Of a DNA stretch of 64,000 bases, positions 16,663 through 25,012 are shown piece by piece. This stretch comes from Peptococcaceae bacterium UBA4068 (GTDB lineage Bacteria; Bacillota; Dehalobacteriia; UBA4068). Position 1 is the first letter of the stretch, and each line of letters starts with the position of its first letter. The position numbers and the translations under genes were made by a program. Below the pieces are notes generated by a model, which had not been told where the DNA came from, did no database searches, and saw only the letters and a list, made by a program, of their open reading frames with translations. The stretch is taken from NCBI GenBank assembly GCA_002382665.1, contig DFZA01000006.1, forward strand, positions 153,321 to 217,320, given 5' to 3'.

Positions 16663-17484
16663 TTATTTTACAAAATAGGCAATCCCTGCGGCGCCGGGAC
16701 CAGTATGAACGCCGACGATACTGCCGATATAATATGGTTCTTGCTGGGGAAAGTGCCCCAACTTTTCATAGATCATACTTAACAATTGCGGGTTGCCCGA
16801 ATGAGCAAAACTGATCGGCATATTAAAATCAATACTGTCTTTTTCAGCAACAATCTTGACAAACTCATTGACCGCAGCTTTTAAGCCACACTTTTTACTG
16901 ACATTTAATACTTGACCGTTTTGTACCGTAATGATTGGTTTAAACGACAGCATTGAGCCTAAAGCGCCCTCGGCATTGGACAAGCGTCCGCCCTTTACCA
17001 AATACTTTAAACTGTCAAGAATAGCATAAACCTTTATTTTTTTAGCTAAACTTGTTAATTCCTCAGCTACCTGTTGGGCTGATGCGCCACATTTACTTTT
17101 TGTAGCGGCAATTTTTACTAATAATCCCAGACCGATTGATACCGACTCGCTATCGATAATATGTATATTACTCCGTCCCGATGCTTCTTTAGCCAGTACT
17201 GCCGATTGATAAGTACCGCTGAAATTGGGCGAAAGTGTTATTACCAATATATCTTCCTGACTGTAACGCTCGTATGCCGCGGAAAATTCACCCACGCTAA
17301 CTAATGACGTTGTCGGCAGCTCTTGACAGTTCTGCAGTTTCAGATAAAATTCCTCATTGGTAATAGTTCTTTTATCTATATACTCATCTTCGCCGAAGTT
17401 AACTTTTAATGACAACATCTCCACATCCAGTGCTTCTGTTTCACTAAGCATCAGGTCAGACGTACTGTCGGTAATTATTTTCAT
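16663..17484 (-). CDS. DegV family fatty-acid-binding protein
   Basis: A 273-residue protein with the DegV fold: IITDSTSDL at the start, the TTSLVSVGEF loop, LSPNFSGTYQSA, and a C-terminal HTGPGAAGIAYF. Family members bind a fatty acid, and FakB proteins present it to the FakA kinase; no fakA is in the window. It lies 11 bp after a FabT-like regulator gene on the same strand, supporting a role in fatty-acid uptake or its control (inference). Confidence 0.93.
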   Translation of the reverse strand: MKIITDSTSDLMLSETEALDVEMLSLKVNFGEDEYIDKRTITNEEFYLKLQNCQELPTTSLVSVGEFSAAYERYSQEDILVITLSPNFSGTYQSAVLAKEASGRSNIHIIDSESVSIGLGLLVKIAATKSKCGASAQQVAEELTSLAKKIKVYAILDSLKYLVKGGRLSNAEGALGSMLSFKPIITVQNGQVLNVSKKCGLKAAVNEFVKIVAEKDSIDFNMPISFAHSGNPQLLSMIYEKLGHFPQQEPYYIGSIVGVHTGPGAAGIAYFVK

Positions 17485-17495
17485 ATATTATCTCC

Positions 17496-17957
17496 TTATA
17501 TTTTTTTGGCGTACGATTCAAAAAATACCGATAGCTGTTCTAAAGAAAGAGTAAGACTTTCCAGATCATCTTCATCAATAACCGCGGCAACTTGTTCAAG
17601 CATCAGTTGATGAAACTCTTCGTGCTTATTATTAACTGCCTGCCCGCTCGCGGTAGCGTTGACTAAAACAATACGTCGATCAGCCTCATAAGCTGCCCGC
17701 TTCAAATAACCTTTGCGAATCAGCGTATTGACCGCCGTAGTAAGCGCGCCTACCGAAATATTCAATGAATTAGCGATCTGGGACATGGTATTGTTGCCGT
17801 TTTGCTCAAGATTAATTACCGCGGAAATCACATGCACCTCCCTGACGGAAAGGTCATTGATACCACGTTTACAAAGCGCGATTTCTTCTAAAGATAATAA
17901 ATTATTAAATGTTCGCGCAAAAAATATATCCAGTTTTTTCTTTTGCTGCTCATTCAT
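17496..17957 (-). CDS. MarR-family regulator, FabT-like
   Basis: A 153-residue winged-helix regulator. The central DNA-binding part (about residues 55-100) reads MSQIANSLNISVGALTTAVN, then IRKGYLKR with the DRRIVLVNAT wing. The DLSVREVHVI segment and the late HEEFHQLMLEQ region are close to FabT, the fatty-acid biosynthesis repressor. It is probably autoregulated through the palindrome that covers its own -10 box. It heads a two-gene operon with degV. The FabT link is inference from pattern and context. Confidence 0.88.
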   Translation of the reverse strand: MNEQQKKKLDIFFARTFNNLLSLEEIALCKRGINDLSVREVHVISAVINLEQNGNNTMSQIANSLNISVGALTTAVNTLIRKGYLKRAAYEADRRIVLVNATASGQAVNNKHEEFHQLMLEQVAAVIDEDDLESLTLSLEQLSVFFESYAKKI

Positions 17958-17969
17958 AAACCAAGACTC

Positions 17970-18014
17970 CTTTTAACTTAAAATTATTTTAAGTTAAAAG
18001 TATTCACATGTCAA
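17970..18014 (-). promoter_or_regulatory. marR promoter with 31-bp palindromic operator
   Basis: Minus-strand TTGACA (complement of 18009-18014), a 17-bp spacer and TAAAAT (complement of 17986-17991). The -10 lies inside a perfect inverted repeat at 17970-18000, with 15-bp arms CTTTTAACTTAAAAT/ATTTTAAGTTAAAAG around one base. The palindrome ends at the AAGGAGT ribosome binding site. Binding would block the promoter, so autorepression is likely. Confidence 0.85.
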
Positions 18015-18059
18015 GGTGTTTTTTAATATATTAAGATAAATGGGACACCAAAATATTTC

Positions 18060-18088
18060 TTGACAACGCTTCCATCCCATGCTATACT
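18060..18088 (+). promoter_or_regulatory. Promoter of the leu operon
   Basis: TTGACA (18060-18065), a 17-bp spacer, TATACT (18083-18088). It is divergent from the marR promoter, with about 45 bp between the two -35 boxes. Confidence 0.85.
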
Positions 18089-18116
18089 GCATAAAAATAA
18101 TCAAGGAGAGTCAGTA

Positions 18117-18224
18117 ATGACCGCTTTATTTACCATCGCCATTCTTAACATTGCTTTGTTGCTAGGTCTGCTGTTAGCAGTCCTGCTGCTTAGTCATGCT
18201 AAATTGGCGTTTTACTGTAGATAA
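18117..18224 (+). CDS. Leucine-rich leader peptide of the leu operon
   Basis: A 35-codon ORF with AAGGAG 8-9 nt before its ATG. Twelve of 35 residues are Leu, in runs (LLL at 14-16, LLL at 18-20, LLL at 23-25), and use four different Leu codons including the rare-type CTA and TTA. An intrinsic terminator follows 31 nt after the stop, before leuA. This is the layout of a classic leader-peptide attenuator, where stalling at Leu codons prevents termination. Alternatively it is a small membrane peptide, as the sequence is hydrophobic. Confidence 0.8.
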   Translation: MTALFTIAILNIALLLGLLLAVLLLSHAKLAFYCR

Positions 18225-18255
18225 GGGTCTGACTCGGATTAGTTCTAAATTTGAG

Positions 18256-18289
18256 CCCTGCAGTGAATGCCAATTCGCTGCAGGGTTTT
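18256..18289 (+). terminator. leu attenuator terminator
   Basis: Twelve-bp stem CCCTGCAGTGAA/TTCGCTGCAGGG (18256-18267 with 18274-18285, one G-T pair) followed by TTTT. Upstream GGG and CTC (about 18225-18236) could pair with GAGCCC at 18253-18258 to form a competing hairpin. Confidence 0.85.
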
Positions 18290-18385
18290 CTTATTATCAG
18301 CCCGCAATAGCGATAAAATAAGGTTTTTTGAAGATTAATCTTCAGAATATACAACATTTATCAATGAAAGGAGGATGTATATAAG

Positions 18386-19939
18386 ATGAAACAGACAGTA
18401 AAAATATTTGACACCACTTTGCGCGATGGCGAACAATCCCCAGGATGCAGCATGGATTTAAGAGAAAAGTTAGAGGTGGCAAAACAGTTGGAAAGGCTTA
18501 AAGTCGATGTTATGGAAGCCGGCTTTGCCATATCCTCACCCGGTGATTTTGAATCAGTCAGCAAAATTGCCCAAACTATCAAAGATTGCACGGTAGCATC
18601 ACTGGCGCGAGCCTTACCAAAAGATATCGACGCAGCCTACGATGCGGTAAAACATGCCGCCTCTCCGCTGATCCATACTTTCATCTCAACCTCGCCGATT
18701 CATATGCATTACAAACTGAAAATGGAGCCGCCAAAAGTGTTGGAACAAGCTGCCGCCATGGTAGCTTATGCAAGGAAAAAGTGCCCTAACGTAGAATTCT
18801 CTGCCGAGGACGCCACCAGAAGCGATTATGACTTTTTGGCAAAGATTTATCAAGCAGTAATTGAAGCAGGAGCAACCGTAATCAATGTTCCCGATACGGT
18901 TGGCTATAACACACCGGAGGAAATGGTACAGCTAATTGTCTATCTCAAACAAAACGTACCGGATATCGACAAAGCAGTCATCTCTGTCCATTGTCATAAT
19001 GATTTGGGCATGGCGGTGGCTAATTCGCTGGCATCGGTAAAAGCGGGAGCTACACAGATAGAATGCACAATCAATGGTTTAGGCGAAAGAGCCGGTAACG
19101 CCGCCCTGGAAGAAATCGTCATGGCCATAAATACCCGTAAAGATTTTATGCAGGCCTCCTGCCGCGTTGATACTACGCAAATTTACCGTACCAGCAGGTT
19201 AATTTATAATATTATCGGCATGGCGGCGCCAATCAACAAAGCTATCGTTGGTGATAACGCTTTTGCCCATGAATCAGGTATCCACCAACACGGAGTTCTG
19301 GCGGAAAGCAGCACTTATGAAATAATGACTCCCCATTCGATCGGGCTCAAAAAGAATAAACTGGTATTAGGCAAACACAGTGGCCGTCACGCCTTTAAAG
19401 AACGTGTAAACGAAATGGGCTATCAGCTTAGCGATCAGCAAATCGACCAATACTTTGAAGAATTCAAAGCGCTCTGCGACAGAAAAAAAGAAATCAATGA
19501 ATATGATATTGAGGCTATCATCAATAGCAAGATGATCTCCAACGGCGGTTACTATAAGCTGATACGTTTCGATCTGTTATCGAGCAATATCAGCAAATCC
19601 AACTGCGCCATCAGCCTTGAATATCAAGGAGAAACGCTGGAAGACGTAGCATTGGGCAACGGACCGATCAACGCCGCATACAACGCCATTGATAAATTAG
19701 TTGAAGCGCCGCCTCATTCTCTGGACAATTATTCTATCCGCTCTATTTCCGAAGGTGAAGACGCTTTAGGTGAAGTCACTGTCAAAATCAATGTCGGCGA
19801 TAAAATCATTACCGGCCGCGGTTTATCAACGGACATCATTGAAGCCAGCATCCTGGCTTATCTCAACGGAGTAAACAAGATGCTGGAAATGAGGAATAGA
19901 AATGAAAAAGACAGCGCTGAGACCGCTATTATAGACTAA
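18386..19939 (+). CDS. 2-isopropylmalate synthase LeuA
   Basis: A 517-residue enzyme for the first committed step of leucine synthesis, condensing acetyl-CoA with 2-oxoisovalerate. The TIM barrel starts with IFDTTLRDGEQSPGCSM; metal ligands occur in SVHCHNDLGMAVANSL and the NGLGERAGNAALEEIVM block follows. The C-terminal regulatory LeuA dimer domain (from about residue 390) supports leucine feedback inhibition. AAAGGAGG precedes the ATG. First gene of leuACDB. Confidence 0.97.
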   Translation: MKQTVKIFDTTLRDGEQSPGCSMDLREKLEVAKQLERLKVDVMEAGFAISSPGDFESVSKIAQTIKDCTVASLARALPKDIDAAYDAVKHAASPLIHTFISTSPIHMHYKLKMEPPKVLEQAAAMVAYARKKCPNVEFSAEDATRSDYDFLAKIYQAVIEAGATVINVPDTVGYNTPEEMVQLIVYLKQNVPDIDKAVISVHCHNDLGMAVANSLASVKAGATQIECTINGLGERAGNAALEEIVMAINTRKDFMQASCRVDTTQIYRTSRLIYNIIGMAAPINKAIVGDNAFAHESGIHQHGVLAESSTYEIMTPHSIGLKKNKLVLGKHSGRHAFKERVNEMGYQLSDQQIDQYFEEFKALCDRKKEINEYDIEAIINSKMISNGGYYKLIRFDLLSSNISKSNCAISLEYQGETLEDVALGNGPINAAYNAIDKLVEAPPHSLDNYSIRSISEGEDALGEVTVKINVGDKIITGRGLSTDIIEASILAYLNGVNKMLEMRNRNEKDSAETAIID

Positions 19940-19956
19940 GTATGGAGGAATGATAT

Positions 19957-21210
19957 ATGGGAATGACCATGACACAAAAGATACTGGCTGCCCATTGCGG
20001 TAAACAAAGTGTCAAGGCTGGCGAAATCATCATGGCTGATGTTGATCTGGCGCTGGGAAACGATATTACCGCCCCGGTCGCGATTAATGAATTCAACAAA
20101 ACCGACTGTAAGAAAGTATTTGACAAAAACAAAATCACTTTTGTGCTCGACCACTTTACTCCTAATAAAGATATTAAATCCGCCGAACAATGCAAGCAAA
20201 CCCGTGACTTCGCCCAGCAAATGGGGATTGTAAATTTCTTCGATGTCGGCGAAATGGGTATAGAACACGCATTGCTGCCGGAAAAAGGGTTAGTAGTTGC
20301 CGGCGATCTGGTAATCGGTGCGGATAGCCATACCTGCACATATGGAGCGCTGGGAGCATTTTCCAGCGGCGTCGGTTCCACCGATCTGGCCGCTGCTATG
20401 GCAACCGGCAAGATCTGGCTTAAAGTACCCCCCGCTATCCGCTTTAATCTGACCGGCCAACTACCTTCCCATGTTTACGGCAAAGATTTAATCCTTCAGA
20501 TCATCGGCATGATCGGCGTAGACGGTGCGCTATATAAATCAATGGAATTTACAGGAGAAGGGGTTAAAACCATCTCCATCAGTGATCGGCTCTGTATCGC
20601 CAATATGGCAATAGAGACGGGTGCTAAAAACGGTATCTTCCCAGTTGACCAAAAGACGCTCGATTTTATTAAAGAACACAGCAGCCGTCAACCGGTAGTT
20701 TACCAAGCGGATGACGATGCTGAATATGAACAGGTGATAGATATTGATCTATCCCAGGTAAAGCAAACTGTAGCTTTCCCCCATCTGCAGGAAAACACCC
20801 GTACATTCGATGATATGCCGGAAATCAGGATCGACCAGGTGGTAATAGGTTCCTGCACCAACGGGCGATTGGAAGATCTTCAAGTAGCCGCGGAAATCAT
20901 GCATGGTAAAAAAGTAGCCAAAGGCATACGCGTAATCATCATACCCGCCACTCAGAAAATCTATCTGGAAGCTATAGAACTGGGGCTGATCCGTACATTT
21001 ATTGAGGCCGGCTGCGTTGTCTCGACTCCTACCTGCGGCCCCTGCCTCGGCGGACATATGGGCATACTCGCTAAAGGCGAGCGCTGCATCGCTACTACTA
21101 ACCGCAACTTTGTCGGACGAATGGGTCATACGGAGAGCGAAGTTTATTTAGCCAGCCCGGCTGTTGCCGCCGCTTCCGCCCTCGCCGGTAAAATCGTTCC
21201 GGCTGTTTGA
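19957..21210 (+). CDS. 3-isopropylmalate dehydratase large subunit LeuC
   Basis: A 417-residue aconitase-family subunit carrying the [4Fe-4S] cluster. Cluster Cys are in VIGSCTNGRLEDL near residue 298 and PTCGPCLGGHMG near residue 358. GADSHTCTYGALGAFSSGVG near residue 111 is an active-site loop. Length fits the compact archaeal/clostridial type that pairs with a short LeuD. GGAGG lies 6-7 nt before the ATG. Confidence 0.96.
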   Translation: MGMTMTQKILAAHCGKQSVKAGEIIMADVDLALGNDITAPVAINEFNKTDCKKVFDKNKITFVLDHFTPNKDIKSAEQCKQTRDFAQQMGIVNFFDVGEMGIEHALLPEKGLVVAGDLVIGADSHTCTYGALGAFSSGVGSTDLAAAMATGKIWLKVPPAIRFNLTGQLPSHVYGKDLILQIIGMIGVDGALYKSMEFTGEGVKTISISDRLCIANMAIETGAKNGIFPVDQKTLDFIKEHSSRQPVVYQADDDAEYEQVIDIDLSQVKQTVAFPHLQENTRTFDDMPEIRIDQVVIGSCTNGRLEDLQVAAEIMHGKKVAKGIRVIIIPATQKIYLEAIELGLIRTFIEAGCVVSTPTCGPCLGGHMGILAKGERCIATTNRNFVGRMGHTESEVYLASPAVAAASALAGKIVPAV

Positions 21211-21233
21211 TGCCAAGAAAGTGAGGTCAAAAC

Positions 21234-21716
21234 ATGAAATTAAAAGGTACTGTTTTTAAATACGGAGATAATGTTGATACCGACGTAATCATCCCGGCAC
21301 GTTATCTCAATACTCCCAATCATCAGGAATTGGCGTCTCATTGCCTCGAAGACTTGGATGCGACTTTTACCAAAAGAGTCAAACCGGGAGATATCATCGC
21401 GGCAGACAGCAATTTCGGCTGCGGCTCATCGCGTGAACATGCGCCGATTGCTATCAAGGCTTCCGGCGTCAGTGCGGTAGTAGCCAAAAGTTTCGCGCGC
21501 ATATTCTACCGTAACGCTATTAATATCGGTCTGCCGATTGTTGAATGCGACGCGCAAATTGACGAAGGCGACCAAATAGAAATAGATTTTGATAACGGCA
21601 AGTTGCATAATATAACCAAAAACCAATCTTCAGATTTTGCCCCCTTCCCAGATTTTCTACAAAATATTATCGCCGCGGGTGGGTTATTAAATTCAATCAG
21701 CGGAGGTAAAGCATGA
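21234..21716 (+). CDS. 3-isopropylmalate dehydratase small subunit LeuD
   Basis: A 160-residue swivel-domain partner of LeuC. Motifs are FKYGDNVDTDVIIPARYLNT near the start and DSNFGCGSSREHAP near residue 58. It follows leuC by 23 bp, and its stop overlaps the leuB start (ATGA). Confidence 0.96.
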   Translation: MKLKGTVFKYGDNVDTDVIIPARYLNTPNHQELASHCLEDLDATFTKRVKPGDIIAADSNFGCGSSREHAPIAIKASGVSAVVAKSFARIFYRNAINIGLPIVECDAQIDEGDQIEIDFDNGKLHNITKNQSSDFAPFPDFLQNIIAAGGLLNSISGGKA

Positions 21717-22786
21717 ACTATAAAATTGCAGTAATCGAAGGAGACGGCATCGGTCCGGAGATCGTTGCCGCCGCTATGCAAGCCTTGGAAGCGATAGGCA
21801 AAAAATACGGCCATCAGTTTACATTTAACAAAACACTGGCTGGCGGCGCAGCTATCGATAAAACCGGTGAACCTTTACCAAAAGATACTTTAGAAACCTG
21901 CCTGGCCAGCGACAGCGTATTACTGGGAGCGGTTGGCGGACCTAAATGGGACAATTTGCCCAGCCATCTCCGCCCCGAAAAAGCGCTGCTCGGCGTACGC
22001 AAAGGCCTCGGCCTTTATGCCAATATCCGTCCGGCACGGCTGCTTAGCGAACTAAAAGACGCCTGCCCGCTAAAGGAAAATGTCGCCGAAGCAGGCTTTG
22101 ATTTAACAATCGTCAGAGAATTGACCGGCGGAATCTATTTCGGTAAAAGCGGCAGACAACAAGGGGAGAACGGCATCGAAGCCTATGATACCGAGTGTTA
22201 CAGCGAAATGGAAATCGAGAGGATCGGCCGCATCGCTTTTGATATGGCGTATGGCCGCCGTAAAAAGGTCACCAGCATTGATAAAGCCAACGTCTTAGAA
22301 AGCTCGCGGCTCTGGCGCGAAGTCATGCATCGGCTGGCAGTCGAATACCCGGAGATCGAATATAGCGATATGCTGGTCGACAACGCTGCTATGCAGTTGG
22401 TTAAAAATCCTGCCCAATTTGATGTGATCGTCACCAGCAATATGTTCGGCGATATTCTTTCTGACGAAGCCTCGCAAATCACCGGATCTATTGGCCTGTT
22501 ACCTTCAGCCTCGCTCGGCGAAAACAAACGTGGTATGTATGAGCCGATCCACGGTTCAGCGCCGGATATTGCCGGGCAGGATAAATCCAACCCGATTGCC
22601 ACGGTACTCTCAGCAGCAATGATGCTGAGGCTTTCTTTCAATCTGGCGACAGAAGCCGATTGTTTGGAAGAAGCTGTAGCAAAAGTTTTACGTAAGGGTT
22701 ACCGTACCGCCGATATCGCCAAAGCAGGCGACAAAATTCTATCCTGCAGTTGCATGACGCAAGCAATACTTGACGAAATAATATAA
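21713..22786 (+). CDS. 3-isopropylmalate dehydrogenase LeuB
   Basis: A 357-residue NAD-dependent oxidative decarboxylase. Motifs are AVIEGDGIGPEIV at the start, RELTGGIYFG near residue 140 and the substrate/metal signature SNMFGDILSDEASQITGSIG near residue 241. The GAGGTAAAGC ribosome binding site lies inside the end of leuD, and the genes overlap by 4 nt. Last gene of the operon. Confidence 0.97.
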   Translation: MNYKIAVIEGDGIGPEIVAAAMQALEAIGKKYGHQFTFNKTLAGGAAIDKTGEPLPKDTLETCLASDSVLLGAVGGPKWDNLPSHLRPEKALLGVRKGLGLYANIRPARLLSELKDACPLKENVAEAGFDLTIVRELTGGIYFGKSGRQQGENGIEAYDTECYSEMEIERIGRIAFDMAYGRRKKVTSIDKANVLESSRLWREVMHRLAVEYPEIEYSDMLVDNAAMQLVKNPAQFDVIVTSNMFGDILSDEASQITGSIGLLPSASLGENKRGMYEPIHGSAPDIAGQDKSNPIATVLSAAMMLRLSFNLATEADCLEEAVAKVLRKGYRTADIAKAGDKILSCSCMTQAILDEII

Positions 22787-22794
22787 AGATATGA

Positions 22795-22842
22795 TAGAAA
22801 AACGACCGCTGGAATTCTGTAATTCCAGCGGTCGTTTTTCTA
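22795..22842. terminator. Bidirectional terminator between leuB and the zinc operon
   Basis: About 22-bp near-perfect stem AGAAAAACGACCGCTGGAATT with loop CTGT and T runs on both strands. It serves the converging leu (+) and zinc (-) operons. Confidence 0.92.
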
Positions 22843-23385
22843 TTGGTCAACCATTATATCATCCGTAGCCAGATAATAGTAAGTGTCACCAAGTTCCTCA
22901 TAACTGCCGAAAACACCGGTAACCTCAACAATCGTATTATCTTCAGGATATTCATCGGGATATTTGTGCTTTCCTTGATCCCAAATAAATTCGATGCCTT
23001 GCTGGCAGCATGCTGTGGCGTCGCTAATAACAACATAGAAGTAATACTTTTCCGTCTGGTCCCAGTATTCAGAATAGTATTGTCCAGCAATTTTTATCGT
23101 CTTACCCAAATAATCATCTGGATTAACCATCATATTATAGACTTCGGCATAAACGATCGTACTGCTCTGTTCTGTCAAATCGATATCTATAGTACCGTCA
23201 ATGGACGCATCGTCAATCTTATTCTCCGTATTGCTCTCGGCTGTTACTGCTGCATCCGCATTTTCCGTTTCTTTCGTTTCTGTTCCGGCAACAACGGCGT
23301 TTTTCTCTTCTTTTGCATCTTTACAACCTACCGCAATAAAACAAATACATAAACAAAGAATCACTAGAAAAACAACTTTCTTCAT
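22840..23385 (-). CDS. Lipoprotein of the zinc operon, unknown family
   Basis: A 181-residue exported lipoprotein: signal peptide and lipobox (CICFIAVGCKD), a low-complexity acidic/Asn-Thr linker, then a compact domain (about residues 85-180) with an OB-like pattern (DDYLGKTIKIAGQY; NTIVEVTGVFGSY) and an adjacent Cys pair (ATACCQQGIEFIW). Function unknown; I do not recognise a named family with certainty. The ATG at 23385 has AGGAGGTG upstream and overlaps the znuB stop by 4 nt, so it is translated with the zinc transporter. An ATG-proximal extension to 23421 would run into znuB and lacks a signal peptide start. Confidence 0.82.
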   Translation of the reverse strand: MKKVVFLVILCLCICFIAVGCKDAKEEKNAVVAGTETKETENADAAVTAESNTENKIDDASIDGTIDIDLTEQSSTIVYAEVYNMMVNPDDYLGKTIKIAGQYYSEYWDQTEKYYFYVVISDATACCQQGIEFIWDQGKHKYPDEYPEDNTIVEVTGVFGSYEELGDTYYYLATDDIMVDQ

Positions 23386-24236
23386 GCTCTTACACCTCCT
23401 GCGAACATTCCTATGCCGCAAAACATTGCAAAGGCAACCATGTCAACTACTACGATGGTGGAACCAACCGGCGTCCCGGCCACCGTTGATACAAGCATTC
23501 CCAGCATAGCACAAACCACCGATACCACAGCTGAACAAATGACCACTGATTTGAAGCTTTTATATACACGCATAGCCGACAATGCCGGGAAAATCACCAA
23601 CGCAGAAATCAACAGCGCACCAACCAGATTCATTGCCAATACTATGATTAACGCAATTATAACAGCAATCAGTAAATTATATATTTTTGCTTTGCTCCCG
23701 GTAGCCATAGCAAATTTCTCGTCAAATGTAACAGCAAATATTTTATTATAAAACAATATAAACACAGCAATAACCACTACAGACAGACCAACACACAACC
23801 ATACTTCCGTTTTGGTCAAAGTTAATATCGAGGTGGAACCAAAAAGCGTACTGCAGACATCGCCGGTGATGTTTGCCGAGGTAGAAAAAACATTCATAAC
23901 CAGATAACCGATAGCCAATGCTCCTACTGAAATCATGGCAATGGCGGCGTCGCCTTTAATCCTGGCGTTTTGGCCGGAACACAACAACAAAATAGCGCTA
24001 ACCAACGTAACAGGCAATATCAAAACCATATCGTTAGTCAAACTTAAAACCGTTGCCACCGCCATAGCGCCAAACGCCACATGAGAAAGCCCATCGCCAA
24101 TAAATGAAAAATGTTTCAGAACCAATGTTACGCCCAGCAATGAAGAACAAAGCGCAATCAGCACCCCGACAATCATGGCATAGCGAACAAACGGATATTG
24201 AAAATAAAGAGCCAGTTCATCTATGATATCTATCAT
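23382..24236 (-). CDS. Zinc ABC transporter permease ZnuB
   Basis: A 284-residue ABC-3 family permease with about eight to nine membrane helices. Early it has MIVGVLIALCSSLLGVTLVL and the family-typical FSFIGDGLSHVAFGAMAVA segment near residue 45, where the cytoplasmic coupling region lies. It overlaps znuC by 4 nt and the lipoprotein gene by 4 nt. Confidence 0.93.
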   Translation of the reverse strand: MIDIIDELALYFQYPFVRYAMIVGVLIALCSSLLGVTLVLKHFSFIGDGLSHVAFGAMAVATVLSLTNDMVLILPVTLVSAILLLCSGQNARIKGDAAIAMISVGALAIGYLVMNVFSTSANITGDVCSTLFGSTSILTLTKTEVWLCVGLSVVVIAVFILFYNKIFAVTFDEKFAMATGSKAKIYNLLIAVIIALIIVLAMNLVGALLISALVIFPALSAMRVYKSFKSVVICSAVVSVVCAMLGMLVSTVAGTPVGSTIVVVDMVAFAMFCGIGMFAGGVRA

Positions 24237-24949
24237 TGAACTGCGCCTCCCATTACCGCCATGAAGGACCTACCGACATCGCTGTTTAGATAATCAGCCT
24301 TTACACCAAAGAACAAGGGTTCATACCCAATATGGAGAATATGACTGGCATATCTGACAGCGGCGGTAATATCATGGGATACCATAATAATAGTAATACC
24401 ATCTTCTTTGTTAAGTCTGGTAATCAACTCATACATTTCCACTGTAACCACCGGATCAAGCCCGGCTACAGGCTCATCAAGCAGCAACATTTTTCTGGTG
24501 GCGCAAAGCGCGCGAGCTAACAATACCCGCTGCTGCTGCCCACCGGAAAGTTCGCGGTAGCATCGCTTTGCCAAACGACCAATTCCCAGCTTATTCATGT
24601 TGTCTTCGGCTATTTGTCTTTCCTCTTTTTTATAAAACGGACGCCAACCACAGCGGTTCAGGCAACCGGACAACACAATTTCCTCGACTGACGCCGGAAA
24701 ATCTTTCTGCACGGTTGTTTGCTGCGGCAAATACCCTATCTCGTAAGATTTAAGACCATCGCCGGTCAGTATCTGCCCGCTGACTGGCGCTTTTAATTTT
24801 AATAACGCTTTCATCAGTGTCGTTTTACCGGAACCGTTTTCACCAACTATACATAAATAATCTCCACAAAAGACGGAAAAATTAAGACCTTTGACAACTA
24901 CTTTCCCCTCATAGCCCAAAACAACATCCTCACAGATAATTTGTGCCAT
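24233..24949 (-). CDS. Zinc ABC transporter ATPase ZnuC
   Basis: A 238-residue ABC ATPase: Walker A GENGSGKTTLMKAL near residue 37, Q-loop LPQQTTVQ, signature LSGGQQQRVLLARAL near residue 138, Walker B KMLLLDEPVAGLD and the switch His in MVSHD. Its pairing with an ABC-3 permease and a zinc-type binding protein fixes the substrate class as Zn or Mn. Confidence 0.95.
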   Translation of the reverse strand: MAQIICEDVVLGYEGKVVVKGLNFSVFCGDYLCIVGENGSGKTTLMKALLKLKAPVSGQILTGDGLKSYEIGYLPQQTTVQKDFPASVEEIVLSGCLNRCGWRPFYKKEERQIAEDNMNKLGIGRLAKRCYRELSGGQQQRVLLARALCATRKMLLLDEPVAGLDPVVTVEMYELITRLNKEDGITIIMVSHDITAAVRYASHILHIGYEPLFFGVKADYLNSDVGRSFMAVMGGAVQ

Positions 24950-24974
24950 ATAAGTATTTCCTTTCCCAAAGTGG

Positions 24975-25002
24975 TGCTGCGCTGATATTAATCAGCGCAG
25001 CA
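24975..25002 (-). other. Strong intercistronic hairpin between znuA and znuC
   Basis: Twelve-bp perfect stem TGCTGCGCTGAT/ATCAGCGCAGCA with a 4-nt loop and no T run on the minus strand. It sits right after the znuA stop, so it more likely stabilises or processes the message for the binding protein than terminates it. Confidence 0.7.
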
Positions 25003-25012
25003 TTATCAACAA

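Noticed and set aside
18225..18385. T-box riboswitch before leuA
   Set aside because: No AGGGTGGNACCGCG box or Stem I/specifier layout; the leader peptide plus terminator explains the region.
24975..25002. Terminator between znuA and znuC
   Set aside because: The stem is strong but no T run follows on the minus strand, and the genes downstream belong to the same transporter.
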